Source: Erigeron canadensis (Eukaryota > Streptophyta > Magnoliopsida > Asterales > Asteraceae). Taken from it: 64,000 bases of DNA. Shown here piece after piece: positions 22,999-34,487 of this stretch. The position numbers were made by a program, and so were the translations under genes. The notes under the pieces were generated by a model, which ran no database searches, had not been told where the DNA came from, and worked only from the letters and a program-made list of their open reading frames with translations. How positions within the stretch are numbered: position 1 is the stretch's first letter; every line of letters starts with the position of its first letter. The stretch lies in assembly GCF_010389155.1 (NCBI RefSeq), contig NC_057763.1:10106649-10170648 (forward strand). Reading direction: 5' to 3'.

Positions 22999-24199
22999 AA
23001 ACATCGTTCTGATCTCGATCCATAACTAAATTCAATCACATCTCATCACAAATCACCTTTAATTCTGTTTGTTTTCTGTTTCTGTTCGTCATTTTTTTTT
23101 CACTGAGAATTCAAAAATTAACCTCTCAAATCACATAAAATCACAAATGTTTGTTCACCATTCGATTCCTCATAGTTAATAACATAATCCTCTCAAGGTT
23201 CATGTTCTAATTCAATCTGGATCAAAAGTTCAGATTTTGAGTTTTTTGGCGCTAAAATTTGGGATTTGATTCTGTTGTGTTATAAGCTAAGTGTTGTTAA
23301 TCGGATCATTGCTGAGGTAAAAACAAACTGTTTGCAAGTGGTTTCATGTTCCAATTCTCAGAAAATCAAAAGATATTGAAGTTTTAAATATCGTCAATGG
23401 AATTGTTCATGTTCAGAGGTTGAAGACGACTGTCTAAAGCTAAAACGATCTTAGTTAGATCGTTTCAGTTTTTTCTTTTCTTCATACTTTCATATCAGTA
23501 TTGTGGAGTGTCAAACGATTCAAATTTTGATAGTTTTGACAAGTGTGGTTGTTGAGATAAGAGTTCATTGTGGCTAACTGATCCTTTGGATTGGTTTTGG
23601 TCAATTCAATTCTTGAAAGATAAACAAGTTATTGAAAAATTCTGAAGAGAATCCAAAACGATCTCTTTTAGATCGTTTCAGTTCTCTTAGAAACTAGAAC
23701 GATCTCTTTTAGATCGTTTCAAGTATCAACTGAATTTTTTTTGGTTTGAAGTAATTCCTGAAGAGTTGTGTTTGGAAATCATACTACTTTTGGGTAACTG
23801 ATCTTCATGATTGGTTTTGCTCAATTCATTACATTCCAGTTCATACCAAAACTCTGCCCAAATCATTTCAAAATACTTCAAAATAGATCGTTTTACGATC
23901 AGATCGTTTCATTCTTACTTCAAAATAGATCGTTTCATTTTAATCCCAGTTCAGATCGTTTCGTTTTAATCCCAAATTAGATCCTTTCATTCTTACTCCA
24001 AAACAAATCGTTTCATTTTTCATTCAATTTAGATCGTTTCATTTTCACTCCAATTCAGATCGTTTCACACTTACACCAAATCAAATCGTTTTTTTTTCAT
24101 TTCAAATTCAGATCATTACATTTCATTCCAAATTAGATTGTTTCATAGTTTCCTAATTTCTTCAAAAACAATTCAATTCTCAATTCAAATCAAATTCAA
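22999..24199 (+). repeat. E3 leader with GATCGTTT repeats
   Basis: A 1.2-kb non-coding leader. About ten copies of AGATCGTTTC or close variants lie between 23450 and 24150, some as inverted pairs (AACGATCT...AGATCGTTT). Two copies of a module with GTAACTGATC...GATTGGTTTTG lie at 23574-23597 and 23794-23824. The same module and GATCGT repeats are in solo LTR S at 37685-38170. Confidence 0.75.
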
Positions 24200-25534
24200 A
24201 TGACTACTCGTGAAGCATTGTCTCTGGGTACTGATACAAGACCACCAGTTCTTTACCGTGGTAATTATGGACTTTGGAAGAAAAGGTTCATGGATTACAT
24301 TGAGCGTCAGACAAATGGTCACATGCTTAAGGACTCAATCATCAATGGACTGGCTATGCATCGTCATCCCACTACCCGTACTATTTTGACTCCTGATCTT
24401 TTGAACGCCGAACAAAGAGATCGTACTGTTGCTGACAACAGAGCTAGGTCATGCTTGTACCAAGCACTTCCTGATGAGATCTATGGCTCAGTTGATTCTT
24501 ACGACACAGCAACGGAGATTTGGGATGAAGTTGCTAGACAAATGGAAGGTTCTGATGTAACTTCAACAATTCGACTGACAAATGTCTTAACCGAATTTGA
24601 CAATTTTCAGAAATCTCCAAATGAATCTCTTGAGTCCGTCTACTACAGATTTTGCAATGTGATCAATGAACTGAGAAAGAACAAGGTCAAGAAAGATGAG
24701 ATTGAGTTGAACATCAAGTTTATCAAAGCACTTGGTCCCGAATGGGAAGATTATGGAACCCAAATCAAGCAACATCAAGATCTGACCAAATTCACCATTC
24801 ATACTCTTTATGAATCTTTCAAGTTGAATGAGAGCAAAGTTCTAAGCAAAAATTCATTCAACAAAGTGCCAGAAGTTGTATCTACTGATCCTTTAGCATT
24901 GGTTGTTGAACGAAAGGTTTCAGAGGCTCTTAAAAGACAAATGACTATTGTTTCTTCATCTGATGAGGAGGGAGAAGATTACTTGGCTCCAAGAGATGGT
25001 GTTCCTAATGAATTCTACCAAGCTCTTGCCGCTGTTACCAAGCATTTCAAGAAGAAATATTTCAAAGCGAGGCCAACTAACAACAATCTTCGAACTTCAT
25101 CAACAAGTGCATTTCCAAAGAAGGAACAATATCATCACAAGAGTTTTGAACAAGGTGAAACAACTGTTTCCAAGAAAAGAGACAAGAAAGCAGAAAATGA
25201 GAAACAAATCATGGAGAAAGAGAAGACATCTGACAAAAAGTGTTACAACTGTGGAATTCATGGTCATTTTGCTGTGGATTGCAAGCTGCCTCACAAAAAG
25301 GATTATGCATACTACAAGCAGAAGATGCTTCTGGCAAAGCAAGTTGAAGCCGGTCAAGCCTTGATTGCTGAAGATGACAAGTGGCTCTTGCTTACTGATG
25401 ATGAAGATGAAGATCTGTCTGCTAATGTATGTTTTATGGCAAGGTTGAGCAAAGATAAGATGCTGGAGGCTGACAACACTGACGAGGAATATCCCGATGA
25501 TGAGGTAAATCTGACTCTACTTTTCATCAATTAA
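24200..25534 (+). CDS. E3 gag
   Basis: 444 codons from an ATG 23 bases after a long A/T-rich leader tail. N-terminal copia gag block LYRGNYGLWKKRFMDYIERQ (residues about 18-37), the helical UBN2-type middle (ARSCLYQALPDEIYGSVDSYDTATEIWDEVARQMEG), and a zinc knuckle CYNCGIHGHFAVDC near residue 350 with all CCHC residues. Acidic tail follows. It forms the particle and packages RNA. It ends at TAA 25532-25534; the next ORF lies in the +1 frame and overlaps by about 20 nt. Confidence 0.92.
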   Translation: MTTREALSLGTDTRPPVLYRGNYGLWKKRFMDYIERQTNGHMLKDSIINGLAMHRHPTTRTILTPDLLNAEQRDRTVADNRARSCLYQALPDEIYGSVDSYDTATEIWDEVARQMEGSDVTSTIRLTNVLTEFDNFQKSPNESLESVYYRFCNVINELRKNKVKKDEIELNIKFIKALGPEWEDYGTQIKQHQDLTKFTIHTLYESFKLNESKVLSKNSFNKVPEVVSTDPLALVVERKVSEALKRQMTIVSSSDEEGEDYLAPRDGVPNEFYQALAAVTKHFKKKYFKARPTNNNLRTSSTSAFPKKEQYHHKSFEQGETTVSKKRDKKAENEKQIMEKEKTSDKKCYNCGIHGHFAVDCKLPHKKDYAYYKQKMLLAKQVEAGQALIAEDDKWLLLTDDEDEDLSANVCFMARLSKDKMLEADNTDEEYPDDEVNLTLLFIN

Positions 25535-27347
25535 GGATAAAGAGTCTTATAGAATTGCCCTATCAAACCTGAGAAATCATTACACTTCTTTAGCCAACAA
25601 AAACAAGAAATTGAAAAATAGCATTGTATTTTCAAAAAGGGAATACACAAAACTTCTTGAAGAAAATCCTAAACTTCTTTTTGAGTATGATGCTATGAAA
25701 CAAGAATTTCAAAACTATAAAGAACAAATGTTGGTCAAAGAATGTGAAATGAATGCGTCTCCTGACTCTAAGTTATTGGAAAAGTGTCATAATTTAAAAA
25801 AGACCATTCTTGATCTTGAAAAGGCCAATCAAGATCTTGAAGTTCAAAAGACAAATGAATGGCTTCGTGCAAATGCGAGACAAATGGATGTTGATATTCT
25901 GAAGAAAAAGCTTCAAGAAGCTACACCAAAAACAATTGAACTTGAAAGAAAAGTTTCTGATTTAAATCATAACTGTTTTTTAAAAGGCATCGAGATTGAA
26001 AATCTTGGAAAACAAATTGAGGAACATAAAAAGAATATACTTTTCTATCAAGAAAAGTTGTACAAAGTTGAACAAAACCCTCTTTTGGATTTCACTGCCT
26101 ATTTCAATAAGTCAAAGATTGATAGATCCGAACTTCTTCTTGGGTTGGGATTTGAGAATATCACTCCATTGCAAAAAGCCAAAGAAAAAATCGAACCCTT
26201 GTATGATGAAAAGTTTTTGAGACTTGGTATGGTTCAACAATTTATACGTCCATTGGATGACGAATTTGAGACTGATGAAGTTGAGAAAATTCAAAACAAT
26301 AAATTTTTGGTTAACTATGATGCCATCAACACTTCTTACGAAATGAAAAAGTCTTCAATTTTTGAATTGGAAGAAATTGCATCTAATTTTCAAAACCAAG
26401 AGTCTATCGTTTCCCCACCTAAACCAACTAAAGTGTATGTTCCATCCATAATTTTGGAAAAGCAAATAGAAGGTTTACAACAAAAGGTGGAATCTCAACA
26501 AAACTTTATCAATAATCTAAAGTCTCAAAGTCCGAATTCAAAGAATGAATCAATTGTTGTTGATATCAAGAAAGTTTGTGTGAATGTTTCTACACAAACT
26601 GATTTCAGTCTCTTGGTAGACCATTCAACTCAGACTACATATGTTTCATCTACTGATTCCTCCACCCAAACCTTGACTGATTCGTTTGAGTATTCATGTC
26701 GAAATACTGCTACTGCAATAGCTGATGATTATGTGCAATCTGATTTATCAAATGACGAACTTGCGCATAGTTTAGTTTTGATATGGTACTACGTTAGGTT
26801 TTTCACTTGTGAGTTTCCTGAAGAGTTAGTTGTTCACCCTAAGCCTTGTGCTAGTATATGTGTTGATACTTCTACTCAATTTTCTTGTGAAACCAAAGAA
26901 ACATCAGTTCAAGTTGATTTTATTCCTAAGATAACCAATAGAGTGAAGTTGGAAAACAAAACTCCTGATTTTTCAAAATTCTCTCCGATATCATCATTCA
27001 ACAAATCTGATTTTGATAAATTCATGGAGGGAGAATATGTTTTTGATTCTGAAACTGAGAAAAAGATTGAATCTACCAAAATCAAAGTTGAATCAAAAAA
27101 GGAATCTCCAAAATCGTTTTTTAAACCTCCAACTTCATATTATTCAAAGAAACGGGTTATTTCAAAACCAATCAAGACTGAACCAAAGACTGTCACCAAA
27201 CCAATAATCAATAAGTTAAAAACAAAGTGTCCTACCCCAGAAAAGCATGTTAAAACCAAACAAGATGAGACCAAACCCAAAATCAAATACAACAAAGTGA
27301 AACTTCTGGAAATCAATTCAAAGTGTCTTCGTCTAGCCTCATTCTAG
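25515..27347 (+). pseudogene. E3 gag-pol spacer (coiled coil plus TQT repeats)
   Basis: Open in the +1 frame relative to gag from 25515. First 250 codons are coiled coil (KLLEENPKLLFEYDAMKQEF; KCHNLKKTILDLEKANQDLEVQK). Then STQT motifs at 26592-26600, 26628-26636 and 26664-26672, exactly 12 residues apart, plus TQF at 26874 and VQV further on. TQT is the anchor of dynein light chain LC8-binding motifs, and Sirevirus Gag proteins are reported to bind LC8 (Havecker and Voytas, 2005). The Lys-rich end stops at TAG 27345 through a frameshift. Confidence 0.7.
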
Positions 27348-27360
27348 TTCAAATTCTAAA

Positions 27361-27990
27361 GTGTCTAAGTCTAGCTCAGTTTTGCTAACTAGGGACGCTT
27401 CAAATGGTGCAACTAGGTATAGGGATAGATATGGCTGGTTTTCTCATGATAAACCTAAGAAACAAGAAGTTTCCGCACCTCCAAAAGAGTCTAAAAAGAT
27501 AAAAGTGCTTCAAAACTCTCGTTCTAATCTTCTTAGTGTCAAGTCGACAGGTGGAAAGAGCTTGATTAGTGAGTCTAAATGGGTAGCTAAGTCATTAGTA
27601 CCTAAGATCACTAATGTTGATAAAAAGAAGAAAAGGCAAAGAAGAAAAGATGGTAGAAAGAAGAAGCATGTTTATGTTGAGTCAAACAATTTATCTTTTA
27701 AGTCCTCTATGTTAAACAATGTTAATGGTGCCAAGGCAAGGCCTTGTGATGTTGTAAACAATGTTAATTCTTGTTTTCAGATGCATGGTTTGAATGCTGA
27801 TAAACATGTTACTTTTGATTCATGCATTAATATTCGATTGTTTAATCCAAATGTGCTTGTTGATAATGTGCTTGTTAACAAGTATGTTGACATGAAAGCA
27901 TGTTTGTATGCATTTCCTAAGTTATACCCCCTGCCTGTATTAACTAACCACAAAGGACCCGTCTTTAAGTGGGTACCTAAAGTCGGTTAA
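27361..27990 (+). pseudogene. E3 spacer, basic segment before protease
   Basis: Continues the Ser/Lys-rich spacer in a different frame from the upstream part (frameshift near 27335). Includes KKKKRQRRKDGRKKKHVY, a strongly basic stretch, and KWVPKVG, which usually stands just before the copia protease. A TAA at 27988 and a frame change separate it from protease. Confidence 0.65.
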
Positions 27991-28412
27991 ATTTTTGTTT
28001 GCAGGAAATAACCATCTGTGTATGGATACTCGATTCCGGGTGTTCAAAACACATGACTGGCAATAAATCATTGCTCAAGAATTTTGTTGAAAGATTCATG
28101 GGAACTGTTCGTTTCGGAAACAACAATTTCGCTCCAATTCTAGGTTATGGAGAGATAGAAAGAAACGGAATTGTCATTAAGAAAGTTCATTATGTTGAAG
28201 GCCTAAGTCATAACTTGTTCAGTGTTGGACAGTTTTGTGACAACAATCTTCAAGTACTTTTTCGACAATCTCTGTGCAAAGTCCAAACTCTAGATGGAAT
28301 TGATATCCTATGCGGAGATCGTGAAGACAATCTTTTCACAGTTAATCTTGATGATAACCAACCAACTGATAATATCTGTCTTGTTTCAAAAGCAACTTCG
28401 AAAAATTTTTAG
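27991..28412 (+). pseudogene. E3 aspartic protease
   Basis: WILDSGCSKHMTGNKSLL near 28023 holds the DSG catalytic triplet of retropepsins; ILGYGEIERNG and GLSHNLFSVGQFCD complete the copia protease fold. It would cleave the polyprotein. A TAG at 28410-28412 stops the frame right before LWHKRLSHLNY, in the same frame, so one nonsense codon splits protease from integrase. Confidence 0.85.
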
Positions 28413-30113
28413 TTATGGCATAAAAGGCTTTCTCACTTGAATTATCAAACCATCAATGCTTTAGTCAATAAGAAACTTGTTGAAGGCTTTCCTGACTACA
28501 AATATGAAAGTGAGCATGTATGTCCTTCTTGTGCAGTTGGGAAGATCAAGAGAACTTCTCATAAACCAAAGAAAATTCCACACACTTTGGCACCTCTTCA
28601 TTTGCTTCACATGGATCTTTGTGGGCCTATGAAAGTACAAAGCAGAAACGGGAAGAGATATATTCTGGTTATCATTGATGATTATTCTAGATACACTTGG
28701 GTCAAGTTTCTTGCTTCAAAAGATGAAACAACTCAAATTCTGATCGATTTCATCACTTCAACTCAAGTTAATCTTCAACTTCTAGTCTGTTATATCCGTT
28801 CAGATAACGGTACTGAGTTCAAAAATGCCATCATCAATGAATTTTGCAAATCAAAAGGCATTACTCATCAATTCTCTGCTGTTCGTACCCCGCAACAAAA
28901 TGGTGTTGTTGAAAGGAGAAACCGTACGCTGGTGGAAGCAGCAAGAACAATGCTTGCTTATTCCAAGTTACCATCAAACATGTGGGCTGAAGCTGTTGAC
29001 ACAGCTTGTCATACTCAAAATCGGTCCATCATCAATCAGCGTCATGAGAAGACTCCTTATGAGGTTATTAACAAACGCAAACCCAACATCAATTACTTCC
29101 ACATTTTTGGGTGTGTCTGTTATACCTTGAATGATCGGGAAAATGTTGGAAAGTTTGAAAGGAAAGGTGACGAAGGTTACTTTGTTGGTTACTCAAAGAC
29201 ATCGATTGCATATCGCATCTTCAATCGTCGAACAAACACGATTCAAGAAACCATGAATGTTTGGTTTGACGAGATGTCTGGCATGATATTTGAACAAGAA
29301 AGTTTGCTACCAACAATTAGTGATCCAAGTACTTCAAGTGCTTCCTCAAGGATGTCTACCTTAGCTTCAAAATTCAAGAAATATCCAACTCCAACAAGTG
29401 AAGAGCTAGATATTCTTTTCGAAGAATTCTACAACTCAAAACCGATTCAAGAAAAGGAACCTCAAGTCATCATTGAACCAATTCCGAACAATAAACCCAT
29501 TCAAACAAATGAATCAGTTCCAGACAACAATCATGAATCATCTTCAAATTCCACAGAGCAAGAAGAATCATCTTCAAGTGATATTTATTCTCAAAAGAAT
29601 GATCAAGAACAACCTTCTCAAATCACCCAAACAACAAATTCATCAAATACTCCAAATGTGTATGTACCACTGGATTTTGATCATCCAAATTTTGAGGAAA
29701 GAGTTCTTCCAAGCTATGATTCCATTGCTCAACAGAACTCTGGATTCAATGATGATAATGTTGACCTTCATCAACAAGATCCTCTTCCTCATGACAACAA
29801 GTGGTCACGTATACGCAAAGATCATCCTACAGAACAAATCATCGGAGATCCACAAGCTGGTGTTTCTACCCGTACTACAGTCAATGAGTGTCTTGTTGCA
29901 CTTTCACTGAGTAACATTGAACCCAAAACCGTCTCTGAAGCTCTTTGTGATCCAGAGTGGGTTAAAGCAATGCAAGATGAATTAGCTCAGTTTGAGAGAC
30001 TGAAGGTATGGAGATTGGTTCCAAATCCAAGGAAAGAAGAACCAATTCGCACCAAGTGGATTTTCAAAAACAAAAAGGATGAAAATGGAGTTGTAGTAGG
30101 AACAAAGCTAGAT
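28413..30113 (+). pseudogene. E3 integrase
   Basis: After the TAG the same frame gives LWHKRLSHLNY and CPSCAVGK (pre-integrase HHCC finger), then the rve core with LHMDLCGP, YIRSDNGTEF and PQQNGVVERRNRT, so all three acidic residues are intact. The copia continuation FHIFGCVCY, DEGYFVGYS leads to a Ser/Gln-rich linker and the start of RT ([26 protein letters not shown]). A single-base deletion near 30106 shifts the frame; the remaining codons to 30206 are out of frame. Confidence 0.88.
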
Positions 30114-31446
30114 TGGTTGCAAAGGGTTACTGCCAACAACCTGGTGTGGATTTCGATGAAACTTTCGCTCCTGTTGCAAGAATGGAGGCCATTCGTATAT
30201 TCTTAGCTTATGCCACATTCAGAAACTTCACAGTGTTTCAAATGGATGTGAAGACAACATTCTTGAATGGAGAACTCAAAGAAGAAGTTTACGTGGAGCA
30301 ACCTGAAGGTTTTGTTGATCCTAAGAAGCTAAACCATGTCTACAGGTTAGACAAGGCTCTCTATGGTTTAAAGCAGGCACCTCGAGCATGGTATGATTCC
30401 TTATCTACTTTCTTACTCAAAGGAGGCTTTACCAAAGGTACTATTGACCCTACCCTGTTTATTCGTAAGCAAGGTAAACATGTTTTACTTGTCCAAATAT
30501 ATGTTGATGACATTATTTTTGGGTCAACCAGTCAAACTTTTTGCCGAAATTTTTCATCTCTAATAGTCAATCATTTTGAAATGAGCATGATTGGGGAAAT
30601 GAATTACTTTTTGGGTTTACAAATCAAACAATTACCAACTGGTATTTTTATATCACAAGGTAAGTACATAAAGGATATGTTGAAAAAGTTTGATATGACT
30701 ACATGTTCTTCAATTTCAACCCCAATGGCTGCTCGTACAAACATAAATGCTGATAAAAATGGGAAACCATTTGACCAAAAGAGGTATAGAAGCATGATTG
30801 GTTCGTTGTTGTATCTTACAGCATCTCGCCCAGATATAATGTTTGCAACATGTATGTGTGCTAGGTATCAAGCCGCTCCGACTGATTTACATTACCAAGC
30901 TGTGAAACGAATTTTTCGTTATCTGAAGGGTACACCCAATCTTGGTCTCTGGTATCCAAGGGATACTGGATTCAATTTAACTGCCTATTCAGATGCAGAT
31001 CATGCAGGTTGTAAGCTTGATCGCAAGAGCACATCTGGTACTTTACAATTCTTAGGGGATAAGATTGTAAGTTGGTCATCCAAGAAGCAAAATTGCGTAT
31101 CACTGTCAACAGCAGAAGCTGAATATGTGGCTGCTGCTAGTTGTTGTGCTCAAGTATTATGGATGAAAACACAACTTACCGACTATGGTCTGAAATATGA
31201 TCGTGTCCCTATCTATTGTGATTCACAAAGTGCCATTGCAATTGCTGTCAACTCAGTCAACCACTCACGTTCAAAGCACATTGATGTGAGATATCATTTT
31301 CTCAAAGATCATGTTGAGAAAGGTGACATCGAACTCTATTTTGTGGTAACTGACCACCAACTCGCTGATTTGTTCACAAAACCACTAGACGAAAGAGGTT
31401 TAATTTCTTAATCTCTAAACTTGGTATGCTAAATCTTGATCCTTGA
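30107..31446 (+). CDS. E3 reverse transcriptase and RNase H
   Basis: Continues RT in the frame after the deletion; open to 31411. [54 protein letters not shown], catalytic [10 protein letters not shown] near residue 140, then RNase H with [34 protein letters not shown] and [12 protein letters not shown] one-base insertion after DER near 31397 moves the last codons out of frame; the expected LGMLNLDP end falls at 31446. Catalytic residues are intact. Confidence 0.9.
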
Positions 31447-31571
31447 TTCACTTTACCATGGAAGGAATTCTTGATTCATTTTTCAAAAATTAAAAATTGA
31501 AAAACCAAAAATCAAATACAAAAATAAAAATTTTTTTTGAAAAATAACAAAAAGATTTTCTTAATTTTATT

Positions 31572-31724
31572 TATTTCAAAGTGGTTTGCATATACTCAGT
31601 ATGCAACCCGTTCTTCATTTAATTATTTATCCTTTAAAGTGGCTTATGCACACTCAGTGTATAACCCGTACTTATTTGTTTTTTTTATTTCAAAATGGCT
31701 TGCATATATTCTGTATGCAACCCG
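31572..31724 (+). repeat. Three-unit ~57-bp repeat with conserved hairpin in E3
   Basis: Units at 31586-31606, 31644-31664 and 31700-31720 each form an 8-bp stem with a 5-nt loop, preceded by a CAAAGTGG-like box and followed by CCCG. Stem sequences differ (TTGCATAT/GTATGCAA against TTATGCAC/GTGTATAA) but pairing is kept. Confidence 0.8.
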
Positions 31725-31812
31725 GTCTTAAAAAGAAAAATTATTTATGTTTCAAAGTTGGAATTAATTCATGTTGTTATACATATAAATTAATATAAGA
31801 TAACGCGGAATC

Positions 31813-31953
31813 GAACGCCTTTGTGTACTTCCAAGTGGTCCTATATGAATGTATATGTGTAATACAAGATGTTAATTGCAATTTTGTTACACCTATTTCA
31901 AAAACTCTCAATTGTTGATATGAGAAGCAAAGGATTGAACGCCTTTGTGTACT
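31813..31953 (+). promoter_or_regulatory. Duplicated GAACGCCTTTGTGTACT motif in E3
   Basis: Two exact 17-bp copies at 31813-31829 and 31937-31953. Related copies follow pol in E1 (2843) and E2 (19387-19467). Confidence 0.6.
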
Positions 31954-34154
31954 CCTGAGTTGTCTCATCTTGAACAATTGATTGAGTTCACTTTTCATAA
32001 GACTTGTTTTGATTTCACAAAAATCATTTTTGCTCATCCTTTTCTATGAAAATCTTTTTGATCTATCTTTGCATAGATTAAGGGGGAGTTTGTGATTTCA
32101 AAATTTCAAAACTTCAAATGTGTTTTCAAATCATTTTTTTTCACACATTTGATGATTTTTTAAATGATTTTCATCAATTGAAGTTCGGTGTTTAGTTTGC
32201 ACTTGAGCGATTCGTTCACTCCATGAACTTCATCATCACCGATGAGTTCTAACCCAGGAGTATTCACTTCTTTCTTTAGATAGTGAGGGTATTCTTGAGT
32301 GATGCAATGCTTCGTGCAACTAAGTTGGAGGGAGTACAGTCGAAAAGTGAGAGGTTATGGTGATAATGTTGTGAGAAAAGGGTTAAAAGAATTGATACCC
32401 TTTCCTAAAATTCTCAAATCGCCGGGTAAAACACATTTCTATCAGATATCATTTGTTGATATCTCGGTATTGAAGAAGCCTTCATGGACCCAATGAAGCA
32501 TTGCACATCTTTACCTAACCACTCAAGTGTTTCTTAACAAATGCTTGTTTTACTTCTCACGGAGATTTTCTCATTTCTATTGACTCTTCATTTGGAAGAT
32601 GTTGATATTGAAAAAAGGGTGACACTCTGCTCCAGTCCCCAACTTCATTTGATCACTTTGTGTCTAGATCTTTCATGATTGATCATTATTCATTCTTTAG
32701 GACACTTTTGCGTCATATCTTTGTGATATACATGCCTATCTTTGTGATATAGCCGGAACATTTGTAGTGATATCTTAATTGATATTTCACGATGATCAAA
32801 TGGAAATCCTACCATTGCTAACATCATTTCCAGCTTTGAACGTAGGTCTCATAATTGCATTTGTGTAATTAATAAGTTAACAAGAAGTCTATTGTGACCT
32901 TGGATTTTTTCCCTAAAAGTATTTAAGGATAGTAGAACATGGTTATCGAACGCTTAGGTGACACTGACCATGTGTTACATTCTTTGAAGCAATCTTGAGG
33001 TTGGAAAGCCAAAAGACCAAACTATGTTAGAGGTTTGCTTTGTGAATTTCTCAAAGATACATAGGAAATCCGATAAATGATAATACATTTCATTCGGTCA
33101 TTTCATTAATCCTTTCGATTTTTGAATGCAAAACGGATAATTCTTATCCGGTTTCTTTTCTCATCACCCGAACATAGCAAACACCAACACCATGATACAA
33201 TGTTTATCCCAACAACTTCAATCTTACATTTTAGTCACCCATAGGAACAATTGGGTTGGTTTATGTGGTTAGATTGATGTTTTGATGGTTGATCATCCTT
33301 CATGAGCATACTGTCAAAATTTTAGTCATGAATATTTTTTTAAACAATCAAATCAATCAATGTTTGCATAATGACATTGGTTCCCAACTTTGTCATTATG
33401 AGGGGGAGAAAATAGTATGATTGATTATTGATTAGGAAAAGAAATTAGAATGATTGATAAGGTCAAGGAGAAAAGTTTGTGTTTGGTTGTTTCAATTGCT
33501 TTTAGAGATACAATCATTCAGCTTCAAGAATCAAAGAGACTGTATTTACTCATGGATTAATAAGGAGCATGATTACTTCATAAGAGACTTTCCAAAACCT
33601 TATTGAAATGTTTACTCTCAAAAGTGTTCAAGACGATGTGACAAAGATCAAAGCTTCAAAGGACAAAAGATTGAAGATTTGAGACAAAGAAGAAAAGCTT
33701 CAAAAAGAGTATTCATCAAATAAAAGATCTTCATGTCATACAACAAACACTTTATCTAAAAGCTATATTGCACACATCAAGGGGGAGAGTACATATTTCT
33801 GAAAATTCATTCCAAAATTTCAAAGAAAAGACTTCAAGAATCGAAGATTGAAGAATTCAAGACAAGTTCATACCTTCCGCACCTCAAAAAGACAACTCTG
33901 ATTCGTGATTCAACAATCTTCAAAGATTCAAGACATACACACACTCATCATTCTCTGTTCTATAAAAACATTGAGATACAACAGATGATCGAACTTCAAG
34001 AAGTCCAAGACCAATACTGAATCAAGTTCTCCAAAGACAATGAGAAAGCTTTGAAGACTTGTTTCAACTTACCAATTGTCTTCATCATCGGGCTCATCAA
34101 ATTCATTCCTACAAGACAAACCAACACGTACTTCAGACCTTACAATATATCACT

Positions 34155-34165
34155 AAGGGGGAGAA
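34155..34165 (+). promoter_or_regulatory. E3 polypurine tract
   Basis: AAGGGGGAGAA directly before the 3' LTR. Three similar tracts lie upstream at 32080, 33400 and 33779. Confidence 0.9.
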
Positions 34166-34487
34166 TGTTAGAAATCCAAAAATAGTGATACATTGTATTT
34201 TAAGTTATGGACTTACTTGTTGTTAAGTCATGAATTGATAATTTCTAAGGTTGAGGGGCTAATAGTGTTAATTAGCATAGTTAGATAGTTTAGACTATAA
34301 ATAGCCCTCAATTCCTTAGAAATTATAATTTTGGCAGATTAACAACACATTCTTCATACAATTACTCCTGAATATCACACTCTTGATTCCAATTCTCTCT
34401 CAATACACACACAAACACCAAGAACACACACACTAACCAAACGCCATTGTTGATGTGAATTCGGTTGATAAAATCGTGTTGATTACA
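34166..34487 (+). repeat. E3 3' LTR
   Basis: 322 bp, five substitutions against 22663-22984 by eye. Its end is joined to TSD TGCTT and the E2 spacer. Confidence 0.95.

Larger units (their letters stand above)
31447..34154 (+). other. E3 long post-pol non-coding region
   Basis: 2.7 kb without a supported gene. It holds the hairpin triplicate (31572-31724), GAACGCCTTTGTGTACT at 31813-31829 and 31937-31953, a weaker GAACGCTTAGGTGACAC at 32948, and purine tracts AAGGGGGAG at 32080, GAGGGGGAGAA at 33400 and AAGGGGGAGAG at 33779. No third ORF like that of E1 or E2 is present. Confidence 0.75.

Noticed and set aside
27985..28000. Intron-like acceptor (TTTTTGTTTGCAG) before the E3 protease
   Set aside because: The same bases encode the IFVCR that usually stands before the copia protease; a frameshift explains the break better than splicing.
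34433..34487. Extension of the E2 spacer reading frame beyond 34488
   Set aside because: These bases are the E3 3' LTR; the true spacer resumes at 22657 after the TSD.
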